DNA of 64,000 bases from Paenibacillus woosongensis (GTDB taxonomy: Bacteria > Bacillota > Bacilli > Paenibacillales > Paenibacillaceae), in contig NZ_WNZW01000001.1 in the NCBI RefSeq assembly GCF_009725165.1, positions 1,302,001-1,366,000 of the forward strand, in the 5' to 3' direction. Under the pieces are notes generated by a model. It searched no databases, was not told the origin of the DNA, and worked only from the letters and a program-made list of their open reading frames with translations. A program made the translations under genes and the position numbers. Positions 35,388-44,315 of this stretch are shown here, piece after piece. The first letter of the stretch is position 1. Every line of letters starts with the position of its first letter.

Positions 35388-37490
35388 TTATGGCTCACTC
35401 CCCCATACAACCGTTCCGTTCTGGTACAATACGACCCGATCCCAATCAGCAAAAGCCGTCTTCGCCCCATCGAACGAGTAGTCGTTCGCCTCGTTGAAGT
35501 TCGACCAGTCCGCCTTGGACATGCGCAGCTGGATTTCGCCGGATTGGCCGCCTGCCGCAATCAAGCCTGCGCCGGACGAGAAGCCAAGCTCCACGTACGT
35601 ATCCGAATTCGCGCCATTATGATTGCCGAACGAAATCTGAATGTTGCTGCCTCCGAGCTTCGCCCAATCGATCCAGCCATTCATCGCCGCAGAGCTGTCT
35701 TTGGTAAAATAATAGCGCAGGGTAAGAGAACTCATATCTACCGGGCTGGTCCCTTTATTAAGAATATTGAAGTGCGGCTTGATCTGGTTATTGGTTGCAT
35801 CATTGCGGTCACCGTCCTTATACTGCACGACGAGATCGGAGTTGACCGGCTCCGCGCTATCCGCCTTCAGAACAATGTGGTAAGCGGACAACGGAGGAAG
35901 CGTGTACGTGAATTGATTGTTGTTGATGTTCGTTACAGCTGCTTGTTCCGTAATGTCGGACCCGGTTTGATCGAAGCCCCATACTCTCCCGGATGTGTAG
36001 GTCTTATCACCAGACAGCTTGAAAGTAGCGTTGATCGGATCGTCGAAATTTTTATTCAGCACGATCAAGTGAAGCTCGTCATTTTCCTCGTCTGTAACCG
36101 AAGCGTATACCGAACTGTTCTCCGTATCGGATGTAACGGCGTTCACTTTGATCGAGCCGAACCCCGATTTGTTGCCGTCGTAGTTGCGATACAGCTTGTA
36201 AGCAGCGCTTGTATAATCGGTATCGTCCTCCGTCTGCCAGTAATTCGCAGCATAAAGGCCATATTTTCCAAAAATGCCGAGCGCATCCGCGGTAGCAATG
36301 CCTCCCGAAATGTGATTATCTCCGCCGTAGCTGAACTCTGTGATCGCCAGCTTCGTGCCCGGATAGTATGTCTGAATCGAAGATTGCAGCTTCGGAATTA
36401 ATGGCAAGTAGTTCGAAAACCATGTGCCGATCCAGCTGTCTTCCTGATAAGTCGGATCCCATAGCGATCTTGGCGCTTGAACGCGAGCCTTCTGCGTATC
36501 GATATTGCCGGCTCCGCCAAAGACGATTCTCTGGCCTCCGCCCTGTGCTTCCGGGTACCAGTGGACATCCAGCACATCAAGCAATCTTTTGCCATTCTGC
36601 GTATGGGCATTCTTCATCTGATCCAGATAGTAGTCGATAAACCAACTGTAGTCGCCTTGCAGGCTCGGCCAATCCGGAGCGTCCTGAAGCGATAAAAATG
36701 CTCCGAAACCGTAAAGGGCAGGACCGAATATTTCGGCATGCGGATCGACGTTCTTCACCGCCTTTGACAAGTCGATACTCTTAGTGACGAGTTCTGCCGC
36801 TTGTAACTGCTCCGGATGAATCCTTGGATGCGTCTCGGACCATAGCGCCGGCTCGTTATCCAGCGAATACGCTTTGATGCCCGTTGGCGTCGAAGCGTTT
36901 CCATACCGATTAACCAGGAAGTTGACTTCTTCATCCATGTATACTTGTCCGTCGTTCAGATCAGGCTGAAGGGAGTACGGCGCATTTTTGGCAAACTCGA
37001 CCTTATCCCAACGAGGTGACGGAGCCGTCTCACTCTCGTCAACCGGACCGTTCTTATCCCGGGACACATAACCCGCCATTTGCAGCGTTACAATGGAGTA
37101 AGCTCCATTCTCCAAAGATTTATCGTGAAAAGCGGTAACAACCGCTCCCGGCTTGTCGCAGTCGGTGTCTGGAACACCGCCGTTGCCGCAGAGAAAATCA
37201 TCGCTGTAATGAAGCCAGTCCCTTCCGGCACTGGATGCGTTGTTCTCCCAGTTGTAACCCGTCAGCCGGTTGCCTCCGAGCCTGCGGGATGACCAGTTCT
37301 CCGTCCCGCTAAGATCCTGATTGGTTCCGTAAATATTTGGGCTGATCGGTGCTCGTTCCGACTGGGTATTAATCGTGAAAGTGACGTCGCTCGCAGCTGC
37401 ATTTACGGAAGCGGGCATCGGTACGGTCATTGTCAAGGAAACTGCCAGCGCCGCACTGACGAACAGCCGCTTTCTTTGTCTTGTCTTCAT
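35388..37490 (-). CDS. Secreted GH44 endoglucanase/xyloglucanase with CBM3
   Basis: 700 aa. Signal peptide (1-32), GH44 catalytic domain with its beta-sandwich about 35-545, and CBM3 about 552-700. No FN3, unlike the other four genes. Motifs include SPNIYGTNQDL and SSRRLGGNRLTGYNWENN. The acid/base is E213 (YSLDNEPALW) and the nucleophile E385 (LAITEFSYGG). GH44 enzymes act on carboxymethylcellulose, xyloglucan and mannan. Middle gene of the operon. Confidence 0.94.
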   Translation of the reverse strand: MKTRQRKRLFVSAALAVSLTMTVPMPASVNAAASDVTFTINTQSERAPISPNIYGTNQDLSGTENWSSRRLGGNRLTGYNWENNASSAGRDWLHYSDDFLCGNGGVPDTDCDKPGAVVTAFHDKSLENGAYSIVTLQMAGYVSRDKNGPVDESETAPSPRWDKVEFAKNAPYSLQPDLNDGQVYMDEEVNFLVNRYGNASTPTGIKAYSLDNEPALWSETHPRIHPEQLQAAELVTKSIDLSKAVKNVDPHAEIFGPALYGFGAFLSLQDAPDWPSLQGDYSWFIDYYLDQMKNAHTQNGKRLLDVLDVHWYPEAQGGGQRIVFGGAGNIDTQKARVQAPRSLWDPTYQEDSWIGTWFSNYLPLIPKLQSSIQTYYPGTKLAITEFSYGGDNHISGGIATADALGIFGKYGLYAANYWQTEDDTDYTSAAYKLYRNYDGNKSGFGSIKVNAVTSDTENSSVYASVTDEENDELHLIVLNKNFDDPINATFKLSGDKTYTSGRVWGFDQTGSDITEQAAVTNINNNQFTYTLPPLSAYHIVLKADSAEPVNSDLVVQYKDGDRNDATNNQIKPHFNILNKGTSPVDMSSLTLRYYFTKDSSAAMNGWIDWAKLGGSNIQISFGNHNGANSDTYVELGFSSGAGLIAAGGQSGEIQLRMSKADWSNFNEANDYSFDGAKTAFADWDRVVLYQNGTVVWGSEP

Positions 37491-37582
37491 TATTGATCCC
37501 TCCCAGGAATATTCATTTTAGCAAGGGATACCGCCAGTCCGCCCTGCAAAAAAGCGGTTCCGGCACATTCCCCTGTATCGGT

Positions 37583-40153
37583 TTATGGAGCAGTTCCCCA
37601 CACTATTTGGCCATTCTGGTACAATACGACCCGATCCCAGTCAGCAAAGGCCGTCTTCGTCCCGTCGAACGAGTAGTCGTTCGCCTCGTTGAAGTTCGAC
37701 CAGTCCGCCTTGGACATGCGCAGCTGGATTTCGCCGGATTGGCCGCCTGCCGCAATCGAGCCTGCCCCGGACGAGAAGCCCAGCTCCACGTACGTATCCG
37801 AATCCGCGCCATTATGATTGCCGAACGAAATCTGAATGTTGCTGCCGCCGAGCTGCGCCCAGTCGATCCAGCCATTCACCGCCGCAGAACCGTCCTTGGT
37901 GAAGTAGTAGCGGATTTTGAGGGTGCTCAGATCAACAGCCGAAGTGCCGTTGTTTTTGATGTTGAAGGACGGCTTGATCTGGTTGTCGGTTGCATTTGTA
38001 TCGGCCGCTCTGTACTGAAGTACGAGGTTCGAGGCGGTTGAACCGCCGGTCGGCGTTGCGCTCACTTGCGCGGAGTTCGGACTCTGACCTGCACTGTTCG
38101 ATGCACTGACAACGTAATAGTACGTCGTGCCGTTCGTCAGGCCGGTGTTCGTATAGCTTGCCGTCGTCAGGCCGGCCGCCACGTTCGTGTACGGGCCCCC
38201 GCTCGTCGTCGCGCGCTTCACCGTATAGCTGGTTGCGCCGCTGACCGCGTTCCAGGTCAAGGACACCTGCGCATTGCCCGCTGTCGCTGCAAGCCCGGTC
38301 GGTGCCGACGGAACCTGCGTTCCGGCCGCCGGTGTCGCGCTCACCTGCACGGAGTCCGGGCCTTGACCTGCGCTGTTCGACGCGCTGACGACGTAATAGT
38401 ACGTCGTGCCGTTCGTCAGGCCGGTGTTCGTATAGCTTGGCGTCGTCAGGCCGGTCGCCACGTTCGTGTACGGACCGCCGCTAGTCGTCGCACGTTTCAC
38501 CGTATAGCTGGCTGCACCGCTGACTGGGCTCCAGGCCAAGGATACTTGTGCGTTGCCGGCTGTCGCCGTCAAGCCGGTCGGTGCGGCAGGAGGCTGCTGT
38601 GTCGGTTTGCCGTTCACAATAGCCCAGTATGCCGGTTTGGACTGAAGACGTTCATCGAACAGCAACGGCCAGTTGTTGCGATTGACCGGGAACGACCGCA
38701 ACCAGCTGTTTCCGTCGTCTTTGCCCCATACGGTCACGTTGTCGATCTTGTCCTTATGTTTAAGCAAGACGTCGAACAATTGCTTGTATCGGGTCGCTTG
38801 CGTCTGGGCCAGGCTGTCCGGCAACGTATCATACTTCGTGGAATCGTCGCTGTAAATATCGATATCCAGCTCAGTTATTTCCTGCTTAATGTTCAGTGCC
38901 GCGAACTTGGCTATCGAGGAATCGATCTCACTCATCGTCGGATAATTGATCTTGAGATGGGTCTGGTGTCCGACGCCATGGACCGGGATGCCCTTCGCTT
39001 TCAATCGGCTGATCAGGTTATAGAGCGCCTGGCTTTTGGCTGATTCGTGCGTATTGTAGTCGTTGATGTACAGCAGGGCGTTGGGATCCGCCGCGTGGGC
39101 GTATTCGAACGCTTTCTCGATAAATTCTTCGCCTGCGATCTGATACCATAGACTGCGGCGCAAACCGTCAGGCTGGGAAGCGTCGATTACCTCATTCACC
39201 ACGTCCCAAGCATAAATTTTGCCTTTGTATCGCCCGACTACCTCATTAATGTGAGCTTCCATGCGCTGATACAACAGCTGCTTGCTGGCGAGATTGCCGT
39301 TGCTGTCGCGGAATACCCAATCAGGCGTTTGATTGTGCCAGACCAAAGTATGGCCGCGAACTTGCTGCCCGTTGTCCAGGGCGAATTGTACGGCCTCATC
39401 GGAAGGGTCAAAGTTAAACTCGCCCTCCTGAGGCTGCGTGCTGTCCCATTTCAGCACATTGCCCGGCGTCAGACTGTTGAAGTGTTTTGACAGCAACTCA
39501 CGGTCGGCTGCCTCGATCAACTCGAAATTTTCAAAGGCTGCCCCGAACAGGAAATCCTCTTCGAACACGTCCTTCAAGGATGGAATATCCGGCTCTATCG
39601 TAATCGGTCCACGATCCGGGAGCTGCTCCAAGCGGAAGTCATCCAAATAAAAATCGACGTTCGGGTTGTTCGGGACCTCAAAATAAACGGACACGTTCTC
39701 CAGCGGTTCCCGGTATTTGTATTCCGCCTTGAATTCTACCCAGCCGCCGGACGTTGCCGTTGCGGAGTAGAGCTGGCTGTACGATCTTGTCCCGTTTTTG
39801 GTCGTATCGAGCGACATATACACCGTGCCCGATCCGGACGCCAGCTTGATCCAGCCGGCGAATAAATATGTTTGTCCGACCTGCATATGGGAAGTAACAT
39901 CCAAGGATGCTCCATTCCACGATTCGGTACGGCCGCTGACGTGCAGCCCCCTGGTCCCGCTTCGCGCAGCCGTTCCGGTCGCGGACGACAGCATTTCATC
40001 TTCTCCCCGCGGGGCCCAGCCCTGTGTTGTCCCGTCCTCAAAGCCATGCTGAAGGAGAACGGTATTGGCCGCTGCAGGAACCGCGGTATACAGGGGAGCG
40101 ATAAGGCAAAGGACAAGGAGTATCGTCATTGACCTGAGCGATAACATTTTCAT
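37583..40153 (-). CDS. Secreted GH10 xylanase with CBM22-like, FN3 and CBM3 modules
   Basis: 856 aa. Signal peptide (1-29), CBM22/CBM4_9-like domain about 31-178 (HGFEDGTTQGWAPRG opening), GH10 about 190-525, two FN3, CBM3 at the C-terminus. The acid/base is E321 (WDVVNEVID) and the nucleophile E427 (QEITELDIDIY); VRGHTLVWHNQTPDW is the GH10 signature. Depolymerises xylan near cellulose fibres. Second gene of the operon, 49 bp after the CE1 gene. Confidence 0.95.
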   Translation of the reverse strand: MKMLSLRSMTILLVLCLIAPLYTAVPAAANTVLLQHGFEDGTTQGWAPRGEDEMLSSATGTAARSGTRGLHVSGRTESWNGASLDVTSHMQVGQTYLFAGWIKLASGSGTVYMSLDTTKNGTRSYSQLYSATATSGGWVEFKAEYKYREPLENVSVYFEVPNNPNVDFYLDDFRLEQLPDRGPITIEPDIPSLKDVFEEDFLFGAAFENFELIEAADRELLSKHFNSLTPGNVLKWDSTQPQEGEFNFDPSDEAVQFALDNGQQVRGHTLVWHNQTPDWVFRDSNGNLASKQLLYQRMEAHINEVVGRYKGKIYAWDVVNEVIDASQPDGLRRSLWYQIAGEEFIEKAFEYAHAADPNALLYINDYNTHESAKSQALYNLISRLKAKGIPVHGVGHQTHLKINYPTMSEIDSSIAKFAALNIKQEITELDIDIYSDDSTKYDTLPDSLAQTQATRYKQLFDVLLKHKDKIDNVTVWGKDDGNSWLRSFPVNRNNWPLLFDERLQSKPAYWAIVNGKPTQQPPAAPTGLTATAGNAQVSLAWSPVSGAASYTVKRATTSGGPYTNVATGLTTPSYTNTGLTNGTTYYYVVSASNSAGQGPDSVQVSATPAAGTQVPSAPTGLAATAGNAQVSLTWNAVSGATSYTVKRATTSGGPYTNVAAGLTTASYTNTGLTNGTTYYYVVSASNSAGQSPNSAQVSATPTGGSTASNLVLQYRAADTNATDNQIKPSFNIKNNGTSAVDLSTLKIRYYFTKDGSAAVNGWIDWAQLGGSNIQISFGNHNGADSDTYVELGFSSGAGSIAAGGQSGEIQLRMSKADWSNFNEANDYSFDGTKTAFADWDRVVLYQNGQIVWGTAP

Positions 40154-40202
40154 ACTAGATCATCTCCTCTCTTGCGTGCATTCGTATTCTCGGCATATTG
40201 CT

Positions 40203-41918
40203 TTATGGTTGAGTTCCCCATACCGGTACTCCGTTCTGGTACAGCACAACCTGATTCCAATCCGCGAAAGCCGTTTTCGTCGGATCGTAAGAATAGTCGT
40301 TCGATTCATTCAGATTCGACCAGTCGCTCCTTGCCATTCTCAGCTGGATCTCGCCGGATTGCCCCCCCGCCGCAAGCGAGCCTGCGCCGGAAGAGAAGCT
40401 CAATTCTACGTACGTATCCGAGTTCGTGCCGTTATGGCTGCCGAAAGCGATCTGGATATTGCTGCTGCCGATTTGCGCCCAGTCGATCCAAGCGTTCATG
40501 TCCGCGGTACCGTCCTTCGTAAAGTAATAGCGGAGCTTGAGGCCGCTCAGGTTAACGGGGGCCGTACCGTTGTTTTTAATATTAAAATGAGGCCTGCTCT
40601 GGTTATCGGTGGCATTCGTGTCGCCGGCTTTGTATTGAACGACAAGATTTCCGTTACTCGTGCCGTCGCCAGTCGGTGTTGCGCTCGCTTGGGCGGAGTT
40701 CGAGCTGTTCCCCGCGCTATTGGAAGCGCTGACGACATAATAGTATGTCGTACCGTTCGTCAGTCCGGTGTTTGTGTAGCTCGTCGCCGTGACGCCGGTC
40801 GCGACAATCGTGTATGGACCGCCGCTAGTCGTCGCCCGTTTTACCGTGTAGCTGGCAGCACCCGGCGACGCCGCCCAGCTTAAGGATACGCTGGCGTTGC
40901 CTGCCGTGGCTGTCAGACCTGTCGGAGCCGGCGGTACCGCAGGGCTGCCTCCATCGCTGCTGTTCAGGCCGAGGAAGGCGATTGCGTAGGCGGGCATCCC
41001 GGCTAGGGACATGTCATGACCGGCGCCCTGCACGCTGATCGCTTCGACCGGTGGCTGGGCGGTGGTGCTGCCATAACGAGTACGAGTCCAGTTCGTCTTC
41101 GGGCTGTCGGTCAAGGCCGGAGTGGTAGAGACGCCGTGCAAGTTGGTCCACTGTTTGATTTCCTCAGCAAAATTGTTGTAGCTGAGCACGCTGTCGGTAC
41201 TGCCGTGCCAGAGCTGAATGCGCGGGTAGCTGCCCTTGTAGCCGGGATACATGGCACGGGCGGCGTCACCCCACTGCTGTGCGGTCTTGGATATTTGACC
41301 GTTCGAGCACTGACTATTCCAGAAGTTGGTGGAGCTGCCGGTCGCGAAACAAGTGGCCGGCACGCCCATAAACGCTGCACCGGCTGCAAAGACATCCGGA
41401 TACTCAGCGAGCAGGACGTTGGTCATCATCGCTCCAGAGGACACGCCCATCGCATAGATACGACTGCTGTCGATGTTGTAGTTCGCCTGGGTCCACGATA
41501 CCATTGACATGATGCCAACCGGATCGCTGCCCCCGCCGCGGGTGAGGGCTTGCGGGCTCCACACGTCGAAGCAGTTGCTGTACTCACTGTGTGTGGACTC
41601 CGGGAAGACGATGATGTAACCGTATTGCTCGGCAGCCGCAACGTAGTCGTACGAACCATTGTAGAACGCCGAGGCTGAACCCGAGCAGTAATGAACAGCC
41701 ACCAGCAACGCGGGATTTGCGGCCAGGTTGCGAGGTACGTAGATGTACATTTTCAGGCCGCTCGGATTATTACCGAAGGACGTGACTTGCGACAGCGTCC
41801 CTGGCGTTACCCCCGCCGGAGCTGCATGGACCTGCTGCGCTGCCGGGGGCCATAGCAAACTGCTAATCAACAGCAGCAACACGCCGAACAGGCTAGCCAC
41901 TCTTGAATTTAGGAGCAT
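40203..41918 (-). CDS. Secreted CE1 esterase (PHB-depolymerase-like acetylxylan esterase) with FN3 and CBM3
   Basis: 571 aa. Signal peptide (cut near 33), esterase domain about 34-320, FN3, CBM3. The nucleophile is S160 (MGVSSGAMMTNVL); the acid lies in WHGSTDSVL and the His in GAGHDMS. The domain resembles actinobacterial and fungal acetylxylan/feruloyl esterases of the PHB-depolymerase group, so acquisition by transfer is possible. The ATG at 41918 is chosen because GGAGG is 7 nt upstream; the ATG at 41924 is too close. First gene of the operon. Confidence 0.9.
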   Translation of the reverse strand: MLLNSRVASLFGVLLLLISSLLWPPAAQQVHAAPAGVTPGTLSQVTSFGNNPSGLKMYIYVPRNLAANPALLVAVHYCSGSASAFYNGSYDYVAAAEQYGYIIVFPESTHSEYSNCFDVWSPQALTRGGGSDPVGIMSMVSWTQANYNIDSSRIYAMGVSSGAMMTNVLLAEYPDVFAAGAAFMGVPATCFATGSSTNFWNSQCSNGQISKTAQQWGDAARAMYPGYKGSYPRIQLWHGSTDSVLSYNNFAEEIKQWTNLHGVSTTPALTDSPKTNWTRTRYGSTTAQPPVEAISVQGAGHDMSLAGMPAYAIAFLGLNSSDGGSPAVPPAPTGLTATAGNASVSLSWAASPGAASYTVKRATTSGGPYTIVATGVTATSYTNTGLTNGTTYYYVVSASNSAGNSSNSAQASATPTGDGTSNGNLVVQYKAGDTNATDNQSRPHFNIKNNGTAPVNLSGLKLRYYFTKDGTADMNAWIDWAQIGSSNIQIAFGSHNGTNSDTYVELSFSSGAGSLAAGGQSGEIQLRMARSDWSNLNESNDYSYDPTKTAFADWNQVVLYQNGVPVWGTQP

Positions 41919-41998
41919 TATCATACCTCCTCAAAACTTAAATGAATGATACTCCTCCGTTCCCCTCAAAACTATAAGTCTCCTTTCTTTTCTATTTT

Positions 41999-42046
41999 TG
42001 TAAGCGCCTACATATAATATTACATCATTTACCAAATTTTAGGCAA
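41999..42046 (-). promoter_or_regulatory. Promoter and cre site of the cell-wall hydrolase operon
   Basis: Minus strand: TTGCCT (42041-42046), 18-bp spacer, TAATAT (42017-42022), then TGTAGGCGCTTACA (41999-42012), which fits the CcpA cre consensus except for one base. The 346-bp gap 41919-42264 also holds the DoxX upstream region, with nothing else seen. Confidence 0.7.
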
Positions 42047-42264
42047 CGACTAAATTATGTTCTGGATTCCTCTTGAAGCTTTCCAATCCATATCCTGCAT
42101 ACAGGAATCCGAAAAATGGCTAGCGATGCTGTTTTAAACTTAATAAATCCATATTTACTTCTATGTTGAGCCAAAGAATCCATTATTCTCCTTTTCCGTT
42201 CACTGCAAATAAGATACGATTAAATTTGAATGATTAAAAACTGTAATAATAAGGAGATGATGAA

Positions 42265-42849
42265 ATGGCGATCAAAGAAGAATTCAAAGGTAAAAACATC
42301 ATTGTTCCTGAGAATCCGGTATCTAATTTCCTGTTCAGCAACACGGGATCTGCGCCCATATGGTTAATCATTCGCTTATACCTAGGCTATGCCTGGTTAA
42401 GTGCGGGCTGGCATAAGGTTACCAGCGATCAGTGGGTTGGGAGCAATGCCGGCGCGGGACTGACGGGATTCGTTAAAGGAGCCGTCGGCAAAGCGGCGGA
42501 AGGAAAAGACGTAACCGGATGGTATGCGTCATTTCTGGAAAGCATGGTGCTGCCGAATGCCACGCTGTTCTCTTACCTCGTTGCTTTCGGCGAGCTGCTT
42601 GTGGGGCTTGGCCTCATCCTTGGTTTGTTGACGGGAATCGCCGCCTTCTTCGGCGCTTTCATGAATGCCAGCTTCCTGTTTGCAGGCACCTTGAGTACAA
42701 ATCCGCTGTTGTTCATACTTGCTACGTGGATTGTGCTGGCCTGGAAGGTCGCAGGTTGGTACGGGTTAGACCGCTGGGCACTCCCGCTGCTAGGAACACC
42801 ATGGAGCAGCCGGGGGCGAAATAAAGGCAGTCGTGCCGATGCATCATAA
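42265..42849 (+). CDS. DoxX-family membrane protein
   Basis: 194 aa with four to five membrane segments: PIWLIIRLYLGYAWLSAGW near 30-50, SYLVAFGELLVGLGLILGLL near 103-123, AAFFGAFMNASFLFAGTL near 126-145, LLFILATWIVLAWKV near 147-162. LGYAWLSAGWHKV is the DoxX/DoxD signature (quinone-linked oxidoreductase subunit family); the particular reaction here is not known. AAGGAGATGATGAA before the ATG. Apparently a single gene. Confidence 0.85.
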   Translation: MAIKEEFKGKNIIVPENPVSNFLFSNTGSAPIWLIIRLYLGYAWLSAGWHKVTSDQWVGSNAGAGLTGFVKGAVGKAAEGKDVTGWYASFLESMVLPNATLFSYLVAFGELLVGLGLILGLLTGIAAFFGAFMNASFLFAGTLSTNPLLFILATWIVLAWKVAGWYGLDRWALPLLGTPWSSRGRNKGSRADAS

Positions 42850-42933
42850 ATAACTGCAGGGGCTGCCAAGGAAATAGCGTTAACAACATGTTAAATTGAA
42901 CGGCGCTATCACATGACCGCCTAATTATGGAGG

Positions 42934-43083
42934 ATGGACAACCGGCATGGAATGGAATCGCTCAAAAATGCCTTTAGAGACACCGTTATTAATGAAGAGC
43001 GATATGTTCCATTGCCGGTGTTCATTGCTCCGCCAAGTAAATTAACGAAGAGCATCATCATCATGATTGGCCTGGCATCGTAA
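42934..43083 (+). CDS. Possible 49-aa ORF, doubtful
   Basis: Reads MDNRHGMESLKNAFRDTVIN and ends TKSIIIMIGLAS. GGAGG touches the ATG (spacing too short), so translation is doubtful; it may be the relic of a larger gene. No family recognised. Confidence 0.25.
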   Translation: MDNRHGMESLKNAFRDTVINEERYVPLPVFIAPPSKLTKSIIIMIGLAS

Positions 43084-43110
43084 ATCCGTATCATTCCGCC
43101 TGCATGTCTA

Positions 43111-43250
43111 TTAATCTGTTTGATTTTTCGTATAGAGTTATGGAATTGAACGCTAAATGATAAATTCTATTTGATTTTTCATGCAGATCTGTCCATTTTG
43201 CTCGCTCAGAGTAAAATATATATGAATTTTCATATACAATCGTCCGATGA
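43111..43250 (+). repeat. Dispersed ~135-bp repeat, copy R4
   Basis: Box order as in R2 and R3: CTGTTTGATTTTTCGTATAG, AAATGATAAATTCTATTTGA, TTTTTCATGCAGATC, TATATATGAATTTTCATATA. It is followed after about 15 bp by a remnant of the nuclease/HTH gene. Confidence 0.85.
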
Positions 43251-43263
43251 CATTAAGCGGAAA

Positions 43264-43385
43264 CCACAGTAGTTGATGACCCGCCCGAACACTCCCCTTG
43301 CTACGGCTCTAACCCCCCTCTTCTCCATGAATAAGCGGCAATATTTAATGATCAGCACCGTGCGCAGTTCCAGTTCGCCCTTTTG
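43264..43385 (-). pseudogene. C-terminal remnant of the nuclease/HTH gene family
   Basis: Minus-strand translation gives GELELRTVLIIKYCRLFMEK then RAVARGVFGRVINY, matching ELELHTMTVIKYCRLLVEK and RAVARGVSGRVIYY of the gene at 30118-30801. DNA identity is also high (for example TAAGCGGCAATATTTAATGA in both). Only about 41 codons remain. Confidence 0.85.
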
Positions 43386-43559
43386 AGGATCTAAATACAT
43401 TTTGAAACAATTGCCAATGCATTAACGTAATAACAGAAACAGGACCATTATAATATCTTAATGATTAAGAAATATTTGGAGCTCCTGCAATTAAACTCTG
43501 TTAAAATTATCACAACGATCCATCGTATCCCCCTAGCTTTGGCAGAGGAGGTGTGTATT

Positions 43560-44300
43560 TTGAATAGTTCGAATATCTTTAAACTCACGGGGCTTATTGT
43601 CGGAATCGTATTCCTCAATATTGTTATTCTGTCCCCGGGATTAATAGGGGTGGAGATCGGAGGAGCGAGCGCTTTCCAGACAGCATTAGGCATTACACTG
43701 TTAGTCATTAGCATCCTTGTCGTGCTTTACGGGAGCTATATCTGGGTTATTAAAGTTCCTGTTGTAACGCCTGTAAGAGACATACAAACACACGAAGACT
43801 ACATAATTGCTCTCAGCCATTACAAAAATGAAAAAGCGCTTAAAAAGGATATTCTTCTCGCTTTGGATCAACTGGATCGCATGGAGAAGAGAAGGGACAC
43901 CTTCGCCGATGTTCTTAGTCAAAGATTTGATCCGGCTGAACTTAGCTATAAAAGGTTCAATTCGGTAATTTATGAGGTTGAGCAGCTGTTCTACCTCAAT
44001 ATCAAAGGCATTCTGAACAAGCTTAGCGTATTCAACGCTTCCGAGTTCCCTATTTTTACCGGTCAACAAACCGCCAGGCAGTTTTCAGAGAAAATAGTTC
44101 AACAAAAAACAAAGCTCTACCACGAATATTTAAATTATGTGACAGGGTACCTTGAAGCAAATGAAGAAATTTTGCTCAAGCTGGATAAGCTTCTGCTGGA
44201 AATATCTCTGCTTGGAAGTACGGATTACCGTGAAATTGAGGAGATGCCCTGCATGAAGGAAATAGATGCTCTAATCAATCAGACCAAATACTATAAGTAA
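43560..44300 (+). CDS. Membrane protein of a VWA/TelA operon, 246 aa
   Basis: TTG start with GAGGAGGTG upstream; the longer frame from 43461 lacks a ribosome binding site. Two N-terminal helices (LTGLIVGIVFLNIVILSPGL; ALGITLLVISILVVLYGSYI) are followed by a helical, charged cytoplasmic part (KKDILLALDQLDRMEKRRDT and onward). No family is recognised firmly. By position beside a TelA gene it could be a functional counterpart of XpaC, which pairs with TelA-type YaaN in Bacillus; that is a guess from synteny. It is followed at 15 bp by the VWA gene. Confidence 0.7.
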   Translation: MNSSNIFKLTGLIVGIVFLNIVILSPGLIGVEIGGASAFQTALGITLLVISILVVLYGSYIWVIKVPVVTPVRDIQTHEDYIIALSHYKNEKALKKDILLALDQLDRMEKRRDTFADVLSQRFDPAELSYKRFNSVIYEVEQLFYLNIKGILNKLSVFNASEFPIFTGQQTARQFSEKIVQQKTKLYHEYLNYVTGYLEANEEILLKLDKLLLEISLLGSTDYREIEEMPCMKEIDALINQTKYYK

Positions 44301-44315
44301 GAAAGGAAGATGTGA

